Below are positions 27,921 to 39,500 of a DNA stretch of 64,000 bases, piece by piece; position 1 is the first letter of the stretch; the number at the start of each line of letters is the position of its first letter. The notes under the pieces were generated by a model, which ran no database searches, was not told the DNA's origin, and was given only the letters and a program-made list of their open reading frames with translations. The position numbers were made by a program, and so were the translations under genes. Source of the DNA: Folioceros fuciformis (Eukaryota > Anthocerotophyta > Anthocerotopsida > Anthocerotales); assembly GCA_049999805.1 (NCBI GenBank), contig JBNGIO010006165.1, positions 86,199 to 150,198 on the forward strand. The letters are read 5' to 3'.

Positions 27921-28872
27921 GTCGCAGGAGCTCTAAGCACAGCACCTGGGGGAGAGAGAGGTGAAAGGGGCCGACATGGCCAGGCCCGGGCCCGACTTCT
28001 GCATCCCATGCAGTTGCCCACGGGCGGGGATAAGGTGGCCGCTACCTGCAATCATGTTATGCTTCTCCTCCCACGCTACCCCCTCCTTCGTGCTGTACGA
28101 TGGAAGGCACAGCCAAGTAAGCCACTCCTTTTCCCAAGCAAGCACGGTTAGAGGAGTTAGGGCAAGTGCTTTGCCCGCCTTTCTTCTGCGCCTCTGCGCA
28201 AGCTCCAAGCTCCTCCCCCTTCCCGATAAATTCACGGCCATTGCCCGTACCCCAGAGGCCCTCCACCAACCCCGCTCGCAATCCAGCTTTTCCAGTCACC
28301 ACCTGCAAGTGCGTCTGAAGTGTGAAGACTCATTTCACTGCTGCCAGTGTAAGTACACAATACAGATCAGCATGGTACAGGCCTCGGTTGTCCATGATGC
28401 TGCCATACACCTGTGATAAAAATTTGCTCAAACTACTTCTGTGTCCCTCCTTCGTCACGCCTTGAACATGCTTCTCGCCATGGTGGATCCGCTGCTGCCG
28501 GAAAAGGCAGGTTGGGTGGCAACCGGCCAACACTTTTGGCGAACACACGTGAAAGAAACATGCAGAAATTGTGAAGGCCTGAATAGGGCGACCCGACGTT
28601 CCTTTCCTTCAACCACCAAGTCATACGTAAATACAGATAATTGGCTGAAATGGGGAAAAGAAAGGCTTCGTCCTTCGGGGGTTGAGCATGTGAGGCCGGA
28701 AGAGTAGCTAGCTAGATCGGGAGAGACTCCGAGAGCTCAAACACCAGAAGTGACGTAAGCAAGGCCTCAAAGAAGGCTTGAGCGTGATTTTGCGAGGTTG
28801 CAACGTGAGCTCCGTGAAGAGTCAGATTCTGCATCTCGTGAAAGCAGCGTCTGTCTGTCGGGTACGGCGCAC
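27921..28872. other. Divergent DHS/AE7 intergenic region
   Basis: Presumed promoters of the two flanking genes. A 102-codon minus-strand ORF (27933-28241) and a 151-codon plus-strand ORF overlap each other without recognisable domains. I see nothing else. Confidence 0.45.
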
Positions 28873-29730
28873 ATGGCGCAACAGTTCAATCCTTCTCCGG
28901 TTGTCCATGAGAGGAAGGCGCGGCCGGCCAAGGTCTCCATAACGAAGCCGGATGACGAAGATGTGGTGTGGGACAGCGAGGAGGTTTTCGATATCCTTTT
29001 CAGAATTAGGGATGCAGTCATGAAGATGCTGGAGAGACAAATTTGATTGTTCTTCTTTGACCTTAGGCACAGCTTGTCAGAGACATACAGGACCCCGAGC
29101 ACCCGTACTCTTTGGAGCAGCTGAATGTTGTTTCTGAAGACTCAATCTTCGTGGATGACAAGACCAGCCGCGTGACGTGTGTGACCATGTTCCTCTTCAG
29201 CCTGGATACGCCACCGTGATTGGAGATACTGAAAGCTGTTGCTTGCTTGTTTTGCAGAATTACATTCACTCCTACCGTGCAACATTGTGGCATGGCCCCG
29301 CTGATCGGGTTATGTTTGAGAGCCAGGCTCTCGCGGTCGCTCCCTCAGAGATTCAAGGTTTGAAGTGTCAATTTCTAAATTTTGGTGGATGGATTGTTTT
29401 GAGGTCACGAGCCGGTCTTACGTGATTTTGCTGTTGTACTGCCATGTCTTGCTGAGTAGGTTGACATCAAACTAGCCCCAGGCTCTCACTATACTGAAGC
29501 ATCAGGTAGCTCATCTTTCTTTGCCGATGTTTCGTGTTATGTGGCCTGGAGAACTAGTCTCTATTACTTGGTGTTGGACGTAATCTCATGAGAACAATAC
29601 GTATCTGAACTGCCGCACTATGTCTACAGTGAATAAGCAATTGAACGACAAAGAGCGGTTGGCGGCAGCTTATGAAAACCCTCATTTGGCACAAACGGTC
29701 GCAATGTGTCTCTCTTCTTGTTCGGACTGA
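28873..29730 (+). CDS. AE7: MIP18/CIA2-family protein of cytosolic Fe-S assembly (AE7-like)
   Basis: AE7 belongs to the CIA targeting complex that inserts Fe-S clusters into cytosolic and nuclear proteins such as DNA polymerases and helicases. Five exons (28873-28990, 29071-29176, 29258-29357, 29460-29505, 29630-29730) give 156 residues, the family's usual length. Visible blocks are [53 protein letters not shown] with the conserved reactive Cys, [19 protein letters not shown] and [19 protein letters not shown]. Intron 1 (28991-29070) begins ATATCCTTTT and ends AC. It has a TTCTTTGAC branch-site-like motif at 29053-29061 and therefore looks U12-type. With it the protein reads [16 protein letters not shown], collinear with homologues; no GT-AG choice does this. 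The C-terminal residues after the DUF59 core diverge. Confidence 0.93.
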
Positions 29731-29819
29731 GAACCATGTTCAAAGCGGAGAGCTCTTGACATAAAAGTTGAATAACTATGTTGTGAGAGTAAACTGTATC
29801 GCCAGCATTGTCCAGTCAT

Positions 29820-29946
29820 TATTCTCAATCTGGTGGACTGGACTTTGTTCTCAATCTGGTGGACTGGACATTGTTCTCAATCTGGTGGACTGGACACTGT
29901 TCTCAATTTGGTGGACTGGACATTGTTCTCAATCTGGTGGACTGGA
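29820..29946. repeat. 26-bp minisatellite, about 5 units
   Basis: Direct tandem copies of a 26-bp unit (gttctcaatctggtggactg plus gacatt) show few differences. It starts about 90 bp past the AE7 stop codon, possibly within or just past its 3' UTR. Confidence 0.9.
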
Positions 29947-30010
29947 GGGCTACTTCAGCGTCCAGTCCTGTGATGTTCGATAAGGTGATAGACTTAAAGC
30001 ATATGCCTGG

Positions 30011-30413
30011 TATGTGAGACTGACTGCCACTTCAGCCACCCTGGTATGTGAGATTGACTGCCACTTCGGCCACCTTGGTATGTGAGATTGACTGCCACTT
30101 CNNNNNNNNNNTGACTGCCACTTCGGCCACCTTGGTATGTGAGATTGACTGCCACTTCAGCCACCTTGGTATGTGAGACTTGACTGCCACTTCGGCCACC
30201 CTCGTATGTGAGAGAGATTACCACTTCGGCCACCCTCGTATGTGAGAGAGATTGCCACTTCGGCCACCCTCTTATGTGAGAGAGATTGCCACTTCGGCCA
30301 CCCTCGTATGTGAGAGAGANNNNNNNNNNATTGCCACTTCGGCCACCCTCGTATGTGAGAGAGATTGCCACTTCGGTCACCCTCGTATGTGAGAGAGATT
30401 TCCACTTCGGCCA
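30011..30413. repeat. 34-bp minisatellite, about 12 units, with two assembly gaps
   Basis: Direct tandem copies of a 34-bp unit (tatgtgagattgactgccac plus ttcggccaccttgg). Early and late units differ as two variant types (TTGACTGCC versus AGAGATTGCC), showing a higher-order gradient. Gaps of exactly 10 N sit at 30102-30111 and 30320-30329, so the true copy number is unknown. Confidence 0.92.
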
Positions 30414-32243
30414 ATGAACCTATGGGAAAAATGTCCTATGGTAGCCGTGGAGGCCTTGGCGCTGCGATTCATTTTTCTATCTCAAGCATGTTGGAGGGTT
30501 TTGTCACGGACCATTCCTTCTTGAAAAGTCTTTCTTAAGAGATCATTTCCCCTTCAAGAATTCCTTAGGAGGACTTAGTATATCTTATCTTGCAAGCTCA
30601 ATTGGTCATGTCTTCCCTTTCCTGAAGAGATCCTTACAAGCTCGATTGATATGCTTTCTTTTTCCTTCTTCTTTCCTTTGTGGGNNNNNNNNNNTTGATA
30701 TGCTTTCTTTTTCCTTCTTCTTTCCTTTGTGGGGTATGAAGGGGCTTCAGGCCATCTCATGGAAAAGTATTATGGGCAAGAGCTGTAAGCTCGTATACTA
30801 ATTCCTCCATTGACAAGCTCGCTCGGGTACACTTTCAATTCCAATTCCCTTCGGGGAAAGGCACTGGTTCTTGGTTGTTGGTCTCTTTATGCATCCAGAC
30901 TTTCCGAATTGCACTAGCTTCTTTTTTTTACCGTAATAAGGTTCCACCTTAGCTTGGTTCAATCGTTGGCCTGGTCTCTCTCTTCTTGTAGCTGTGGGTC
31001 TCCTCGATGACCCTGGGAGCCACCTATTATGTTGCCTTATTGGTGGGCAGTAAGGGACGTTATGTTTTCTTTTGGCCAAGGAGAATGCCTTCCTCCCTTA
31101 CAAGGAGCACCCAAATACTTTGCAAAATGGCGTTTCCTCATTGCAGATTTTTTCTTGACTAAGGGGAATCAAGTTTCTACTGCAGATGTGGTGGTCACAG
31201 ACCTCACTTGGAGAACCATTAGCAAGCACGTTATTATCGACCTCTGGGTTGGGTGATAGAAGAAAGTGTGACAAGGAAGACTTGCAAGTATAGGTCCCTG
31301 CAGTAAGCTCACTTGTTCATCCCCCTTGCTATTGAACGCATGGGGCCATAGGTAAGGATTTTACTAGGTTTTTAAAGACATGCGCGAAAGCCTATCATGT
31401 CAATAGCAGTGGCGTAAGGCTTCCCCTATCCGGTGTGGTAGCATTTTTCCAACAATGAGTTTCGATTGTGCTACAAAAGGCCTTGGCAAACACAATTTTC
31501 GAACAACATCAAGCGCAGCAAATGCGGCTTCCGCAGCCCCGGTGGTAAGTAAGCCATACCTTATACCCGAATGTGACATCTTAGGGGCAATAGGGAGTTG
31601 CAGGCTAGACGAATGAGGGGATTAAGTCCCCATTCTTGGCTTTTCCCCGTTGTGGGTTGTTCGCCTTGTCACGGGGTAGATGGAACTTCCTTTTTTTTTT
31701 TTCTATAAAGTCTTCAAATTTTTTTATTAGATTCAAAAGATAGCCATTTTTACCGAAACCTAAGTGTGTTGCTATCTTAAAAGGTGTTGTTCACGATAAC
31801 TTAGGCCCACAAGTCTAATGGGTGCTGGAGTCGATGTTGAGACGTTTCCTGTATAACGTAGACAAACATCAATTTGCAGATGGAACTACGGAATTTGAGT
31901 GCCATTGGCCATGGCCCTAGTGAACTGTGTAGCAACAAAGGCGGGAAAAAGCAACAATGTTGTTGTGCCATTGCAGCTTTCGCCTGGTACACTAAGGCCG
32001 TCTTACAACCGTATTTGAACTGAGTCGGCAGTTAGTCCTTGGCTGGCAGCGGATGTCCAAGAGCGCCACAAATGAACGCCGATGACTCTGCTGATCAGTT
32101 TGTCTCCCGTTGTCGCATTATATGTACAGAATACAGACCAGTGGAAACCGCTATGACTACCACGTAAGTAGACCAAAACTGCGATAGCTCTCTGCCCTTC
32201 ATGAGCAAGCAAACAGGAAGGTTTGACTGGCCCGCCGGCTCCG
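30414..32243. other. Intergenic region with one scaffold gap
   Basis: No gene recognised. A 10-N gap (30685-30694) is flanked by two identical copies of a 39-bp TTTCTTTTTCC-type sequence. A 75-codon ORF (31029-31256) and a 54-codon ORF near 31,454 have no identifiable domain. A poly-T tract lies near 31,692. Composition suggests old repeat DNA. Confidence 0.4.
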
Positions 32244-35200
32244 CTAGCAAACCGAAGAGACCTGGCCCCGCAAGTCCAACCCCGGCATCCCTTTGGCCCG
32301 CAACAGAGATCCGTCGGGGCCCAGCAGACCCCCTCCTCCAGGAAGCACCAACGAGCTGGAGGGGCTCGGCTTGACGCTCGTGCCCTGGGTGCCCTCGCCC
32401 TCTTTCACTCTCTGCACGTACTCGAAGAACTCGGCCACCTGTCTCGCGTACCTGCGAATGGCGTTCGGCAAATGGGTCAGAAAAGTGAAGCCCAACTGTA
32501 CGGGAGTTTTGGCCAGGACAGACAAGCAACGTCCACTTACTCGGCCTTAGCCTCCAGATCCTTGCTGAAATCGATGTTAGGCTCGCAGTCCAGCACAAGC
32601 GCTGGGACCTGTCGGCAAGACAAAGTGAAAGAGTGAACAAGTGTAACGTTTTCCCAGGATTCGGCATCCCATTAGCGTGAATGATGAGACCCAGCCTACC
32701 TTTTGTATGCATGAGTGAACATTTTCTCCCTGCAAGTAAAATACCCGATCTTTGATCCTCGAGGGTAGAACTTGCTCTCTCGCCCTCGGCCACTCGCTCA
32801 CCGAGAACATGTTCCGTTCGGGCCTCTCAGCCGGAAACAGCCACTGTTCATGCTTCTCATGAAGGCCCCTCAAGTACTCCAGTGTCACAGTCTGTTCTTC
32901 TGGTCTTTTCCGCATCTGTAACCGCCGATGACATGTATCTGGGCTGGCTCGCATGTAGATGAATGCGTCCGGGACCAGCCCAGGCAGCGCTGACACCACA
33001 GGATCAAACCAGGAATCATATATGCTGATCTCCATTTCGCTCATCCATTTTGCCTCGTGCACAGCACGAACAAACACCTGAGGCAGACAAGTCCCATCAC
33101 TCGTAAGCGACAATAGCTTCACTGCTGGAACAAAAAGTACACAACACACCTTGATAATACTAGTGGCAGTCCCCAGGCCAAGGAACAAACACAATTACAA
33201 CTTGGCCTGCGTGCTCCCTTACCATGCGGTCACTGAACACACTCCTTTCCATCAACCTCAGAGGCTTCAGCCCTTTAGCTGATTCCCTTTCCTGCATAAA
33301 TCGGGTGACAAATACATAGTTTTGAAATGTGTAAGCATATCGCTGTGGCTCCTCGTAGAAGGCATTCAGAATGTTGAAGTGATCTGGGCCTATGTCTTGC
33401 CACTTTCCAACCGGTTCTGGCACAACTTCTACAAGATCCCGCAACTCCAGCGTCTCATTTGCTATCCTCTGCAAAAATGTTGTTTTGCCCACACTGATAT
33501 TCCCTTCTACACAAAAAGTGAGCCTCTTCTTTTGTCGAATTCCATTTTCCCCCGTCCCTGAACTTTCCTCCTTATCCAATTCCCCATCAACTGTCTCTTT
33601 GATGTAAGATGCTATACTCATCGCATGGTTCTTGTGAATGATACCAATAGAACTCTTGAGGTACTCAACCATCTTATCTTCCTTCTCGTCCCTAAACTGC
33701 AAGAAACACGACACGAATCAGCAACAGAAAGGCACCTCAAAGTTTATCCACAACAAATGAGCAAACAATTGATCACACATGTCACATCTACTAACAATTG
33801 AACAACTTGCCAACGACTTATATGGCACTCCCGCTCGCATGACTCACCTTGTCCCGGTATAATTGTTTCAGTTCTTCCACCTTCAAAATACCTTTCGCAA
33901 TGAACTTCTCCATGTTGCGGGGCCCGATTCCAGGCACAGTCAGCAGGTCCTGCAACTCTGCGGGCTGCTTTGGAAACGAGCCTGCCACACGTCGCCTCCT
34001 CTCTGCCGGGATGCGTGTCTTCTCAGGACTCGGAGCAACTTCTTCAGAGGATGATGCTCCCTTCAATTGCCCCAAACTAATATCTAGGATACCTGCGTCT
34101 GAATCTGAAATCACGACATCAACCTGTGGCCAATCATCGGCTTCAGTGGCCCACCTTTCTGCGCTCCCAATTCTCGGCACGGGCGCCTCGTTTTCATCAG
34201 TTGCCTTTGAACCCACCGAAATCTTCTCAGGTTCAACAGTACCCCGCACACCACTCTCCACCTTGGTACCTAGGCTTCCAGCTGAGTGTTGCTCCTCTTC
34301 GTTTCGGTTGCACAAAAGAATTGACGTCTGACCGTCATCCCACAAGCCAGCATTAGACTGGGATCCAGAGTCACTTTGAACCTCTGAGATCAAAGACCTT
34401 GTCACCACGCTTGCTGACGTGGCACCCTCTTTCTCATCCGGATCAGCCAAAGATCTCAAATTCGCCCTCCTTTCATCCAGCGCAGTTTCAGAGCTCGTGA
34501 CTACACTCTCTAGGTTACACTCCTTCACACCATCCTTCGAGTTACGGGAAAGAATTGCTTCACCGTCGACTATCTCAGACCTTGTGGTCCTGGTATCCAA
34601 TCTCAAGCTCTCCCCTTCCTCTTCACCAGCCTCCATCCTCACCACCGTCCTACTGCACATTGTTCCCTCGCTTCGATCTGCAGTCAGGATTCCTGATCTA
34701 ACTGCATTCCTTTCATCGCCACAGTTCTTCAGCATAGAGAGAATTTCCCTTATTTCCTCTGTACTCATTTCAATCGGAGGAAGCCATGAGCTAGGTCTCA
34801 TGTCAACAGGATCCGTGCCGCCAACAATACTCTCAGAAGTGCCTAACTCTTCGACGGTATGTGATCTTGCATCTGCTGTTGTATTCTCGCATTCATGTCC
34901 GCAAACCCCCAGAATCTTATTCTCCCGTCCCGTAGCCTCGGCACCAGACTCTAACCTGGACGCAAGTGTGTCCGACACCCTTGCACCGAATTGATCGCCA
35001 GTATTCAACCTGGAACCCGAGTCCTCTGGGCGCGGCACCTGGTCAGGACGCAAGGCCGCACCGTCCGCTCTGCCTTCAGCCGAAGCAGCCTGCCTTTTAT
35101 CCTCTTCCCCTTTCCATCCAGCCAGAACGTTTGTAACGCCAGTATCTGTAGACCCCAACAGGTTTCTGAGCAAACCCATTGCCTTCGCACCCCAACCTTC

Positions 35201-35923
35201 CACCACCTTCCCATTCTCATCAATCACTTTCACACCAACACTCTCAGGCACTGAGATTTCGATCTGGTTAGCAAGCACAGCATTCGATACCTCTTCAGCA
35301 TCCGGAGCACCACGTACTTCTGCCCTCCCATCGACCACATTTTCAGTTTTGACATTCCGACCACCAGAATCTGACAGCTCGGACCTGGGCCCCTCCTGTG
35401 AGAGCCTCGCCACAGAATGACCAGCCCTGCCATGTTTGACAGCCCAGGACCCACGGAGTGCGGAAGAATGGAAGGGAAATCCGTCCTTCAATTCCGCCCG
35501 CGCTTGCCGGACCACATCAACACCAGCAACATGCCCGACTGAAAACTCGACAGCACATGAAACAAACCGCAGTTCATCACATTCAGCCTGACTCGAGAAG
35601 AATGTTCCACCTCTCGGCCCCTGCATGGAAGAAGGAAGACCATTACAAGAAGCGACACGGACGCTCCTCTGTCGAACACGCCTTTGTCCATCGCTATGCA
35701 AGGTCCTCCTTCCACCGAACACCTCCAAGGATGGCACCTGACGCTTGGCAATAGTTGAAGAGGACTGGAGGGGCACTGGAGCCGGCATGGTGTCAAGCAA
35801 GGCCCTTGCTGTCTGGCAACGTAGCCTTGGTGCTCGTAAGTATGGCATTAGTAACCTCCACTCATAGCTTGGCTCATCCCACCCTGGTCCGCATTTCACG
35901 CTCCACCTCCACCTCCTAAGCAC
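32244..35923 (-). CDS. Deoxynucleoside kinase (dCK/dGK/TK2 family) with long N-terminal extension
   Basis: The enzyme phosphorylates deoxynucleosides in dNTP salvage. Five exons (33848-35923, 33223-33696, 32700-33077, 32541-32608, 32244-32451) join in phase to 1,067 residues. Exon 1 alone encodes 692: an Arg-rich N-terminus resembling an organellar presequence, then ~600 acidic/Ser-rich residues predicted disordered, ending in a helix-hairpin-helix-like motif (LLTVPGIGPRNMEKFIAKGI). The kinase domain follows, with P-loop EGNISVGKTTF, VPEPVGKWQDIGPDHFNIL, the catalytic ERS motif in LMERSVFSDRM, and WMSEMEISIYDSWFDPVV. Next come the lid Arg region (RRLQMRKRPEEQTV), PALVLDCEPNIDFSKDLEAK and a plant-type C-terminus (YARQVAEFFEYVQ). 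Angiosperm homologues also carry the HhH-like motif and an upstream extension, but I believe a shorter one. It diverges from MSH5. Confidence 0.92.
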
Positions 35924-36501
35924 GCTTTGCTAATCGGGAGTCCTTCAATGCACTTCCCACCCTCCTAAAGTAGCCCCCCCACCTTCAATTCATGCAGCAA
36001 CGTACTTGTCCGCCATCACCCTCATCATGGAAGGGATAAATTGCAAGATTTCGGCAAGATCTTCCTTCTCAATCCGGTGCAGGAATTGGCCCAGGACATC
36101 CTGTCCAACCGTGAGTCCCAAAAAGCTGAATCGATTTGCTTGAAAAACTTCTGGCGATTGCTGTTACAACAACACAACCTGAAAACCAAATGTTGAGCCA
36201 GTTCGAAAGGAGTCCCACGCGGGCTGCGGCGGTGTGTGATCCCAGCAATCCAAATCGCCCCTGTTGTGGCTACAAAAGAACCACGAAGTCGACGTCAGCT
36301 AAACCCTAAACCCTAAACTCCTGATGCTGTGGACGGAAACTTGACATCCTGTCTCGTTAACTCTCGGCCGCCGTAGGGTGGCGGCGCTTCTGTCCGATTG
36401 GCCAGTCTGGCTTGCTCTGTTTGGCGCATTCAGCGGTTTCGATTCCGTTTTTCTTGACTTACCGGCTGATCTGTCCTTCCTACTGTCCTGGAGCATTTTC
36501 A
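35924..36501. promoter_or_regulatory. Divergent dNK/MSH5 promoter region with tandem telo-boxes
   Basis: This 578-bp region separates two divergent DNA-metabolism genes. At 36299-36319 the sequence ctaaaccctaaaccctaaac contains two overlapping telo-boxes (AAACCCTAA). In plants these motifs are enriched upstream of replication, ribosome and cell-cycle genes. Joint regulation is inference. Confidence 0.5.
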
Positions 36502-39500
36502 ATGGCATTCCCTCGCGGTTCTAAGAGAACTGTGTGTGGCCTCCCAGTAAGTCCGTCGAACGCTTTCATATCGGCATCCAGCCTGCAGAATCCAAGCTGC
36601 ACCTCTCCTCTTGAAACGGGAGCTGCCAGTCCTGAGCCGGAGGAGGTGGATGACTCGGTCAATGCCTATACGTCGCAGGTCTGAACTTCATACAATTCCC
36701 TGGAAAGACATCACCCCAGACTGTCTTGAGAACGGACGATCGAGTCAAGTTACAATCCTGCATTCACTTCAAGTGCGGCCGCATACTTGAAAACCATGCG
36801 AGGTCGCAAAAGGAGCGTGACTTGTTTGCTCTCTGTTTTGGCAGATTTTCATGGCAGCTTTGCAACAAGGAAACAGGTGATCTGAAGGGATAGAGCATCG
36901 AATTGGATGACAGTATGAGGAAAGAAGAATTTAGTAAAACGCTCGCAATTTCGCTTCAGGATCGGGATCTCCTTCTACAACGCAGATACGCGACAGTTGC
37001 TCGTTCTGGACACTTGGGAAGACGCTTCTGAAGATTTCCCGACATTGCAGCTATGTCAGTATTCTATGTCCAATTGAGAAGCTGATTTTGCATTCTGCGG
37101 TTCAGGAAGCCACAAATTCGACTCCGCTCTTTGCCATACATTACTTGAGCCAAATGCTTACACAGCGAACTTATCGACTAGGGATTGTTTTCGCCCGTTT
37201 TAATTCCCTTCTCCCTTTCTTGTCGGGGTCGTGATATCGCATCAGTAAAGTACCAGGAGCAGCCAATGATCATTTACACGAGCTCGAAAATGGACGAAAC
37301 ATTTGTTGCGGCACTCGAGAAGACAGGTTGTAACTGCAGACAGAGGCACTGCAAATCCGCAGAATTCATGACGGAACACTCTAAGACGGTGGCTTAATTT
37401 CTTCGTCGCTGCACAGTCTCTGCCGATGAGCGCCCTGAAGTGAAGATCGTGAAGAGCTCCGTTTTTGCCTATGAGCAGGCCCGGCACCGGTCAGATATTG
37501 ATTTTGATGGCATCATTTTCGTGTATACTCGCGTACCAACATTCGACATACGCTGCAGACTGGCGTATTTACGAATATCGGGAATGCCTCCAGAACTGAA
37601 CGACAAGGAGAGAATGCAAGTTGTACGTCTCCAACCTTCTTCGAGGCTCTCTGTCTTCATCTAGGGGTGCGATCACGTTCCTGAACGAAATCTAATGTAC
37701 GCAGCTGAGCACGATGATAAATATGGAGAGCGACATGCAAGTTCGCGCTGCAGGTGGGCTTCTAGTTATACTCGAGCAAGAGTCACTTATCTATCCTCTG
37801 CAGAATGAGGAGTATGACAGCAAGGAGATAGAAGTGACTGAGATCTCTGAGCTTTCTCTGTATCCTTCTTAAAACTAAATCCCCATGCCAAAGTTTTTCA
37901 TCGCTAGCAGACTCATGTTTAGAGATCTGCTATACTGAATTGCTTGTTGGATTTCAATTCCGATGCAGAAACGGATTTTTGAAGGTGGATGCAACAACCC
38001 ATGACGCGTTGCAGATCTTCCAGGTTGATAAGCATCCAAGTTTTATGGGTATAGGGCGAGCTAAGGAAGGGTAACCTGGCCTCGCATCATCAACCTTGAT
38101 GTAACTGAACAGACCTTCGAAAATTCTTAGACAAATGAGTTGGTCACATCGATCAGTTGCTTGGATGACAATCTACATGCAGGTTCTCAGTCTTCGGAAT
38201 GCTAAACAAGGTATGTGATGTCCAAGATGCGTTTCTCAAACAAAAACGGTATCTGAATGCGCAGCCGAGCAGATGTCTGAACAAGTTCCTAACGGTAACG
38301 TACTAAGTTGTCTCCTTCCCGTTTCAGTGTGTCACGATGGTTGGCCGGAGACTGATGAGGTAGATCTTCCAGTAACAGTGTTTATATGGAGCTCGTTACC
38401 TTGACTGAGGGCGAATGGCATCTCTTAATTGAGTCCGAGACGTTCTGTGAATACGGTCTTGGTGGTATGACTGTGCAGGCTGTGGTTCTTGAGGCCAATT
38501 CTTGATCTCGAAGTCGTTAACGACCGCCTCGACACAGTATCCAATTCTTCACATATAATATGCTGTGTACGGAATACTGATTTGAGCAAGATTAGCTTTA
38601 CAGATTCCCCTTGACCTGTTACCGGATATCGTTTCTGTTGGCTATGCCGGATCTGACATTTGCCCTACAAAGTGCATTAAAGCGGGTGAAGGATATCCCG
38701 CGTCTGCTGAAGGTACACGTCAAAAAACGCTAAAGCAATCTCTTGTACCAGGGTACGATGGTAAGTTCAAGGGATGTCTCTACTGAGCGTGGTGATCATT
38801 TGGACAATGAGTCCAGAAATTCAGCTCTCCAAGTTCACTTTCAACATCAAAGGACTGGCTTAAGTTTGTTGAGGTACGTAATGCTGTGAGCTGGGTGCAG
38901 TTGGGCATGAAACAAGACACAATGCAGTATCTGAAGCATCAGGTTGCTGACAGAGACCAGGGCTATGCTGTGTGGACTCAGTAAACATGATCTACATATG
39001 CATGGAAGTCATTCCTGGAGTCTAACTACCTTTTTCTGTTTTAGAGTGTCAGTTCTCTTCTGCAAATCAGAAAGATGCTCACAGTCACATTATCTCAAAG
39101 GCAAACAGATCAGGTTGCCGCTCTGAGATTGCGCATCGTTAGTAAGGTAATTGGTTGGAACATCAGGTACATGTTTGAGAAGTCCGAGATGGAGCTTTAC
39201 AACTTTAGGAAACAGAGCAGGCTAGTTAGGAGACGGTTCCGGAGTTTATGGAATGATTAATCTGACCTGTAAGCATACAGGTTGTGCAGTCACAAGACGG
39301 AGATCTCGGTCAAGTTCTTGAGCTGGTGGGTAACGAGATGGACGTTATGCTCATAGCTCAGTGTCTCAATCCGCTGTTCTTAACATAGTTGATTTGGCAA
39401 TAGATTAACGGGGTGATCGACTTTGAAGAAAGTTTAGGAGAAGCCTGTGACACCATGATCCGACGTGGCATATCTCAGGAGGTTCAGTAGACATGACCCC

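Noticed and set aside
27933-28416. Overlapping ORFs between DHS and AE7
   Set aside because: Opposite-strand overlapping frames with no domain; more consistent with promoter DNA.
30011-30413. CRISPR-like array (34-bp repeats)
   Set aside because: Units are contiguous with no spacers and the DNA is plant nuclear, so it is a minisatellite.
33849-34994. Plus-strand ORFs of 160 and 191 codons
   Set aside because: They are shadows of the long dNK first exon on the opposite strand, without domains or start context.
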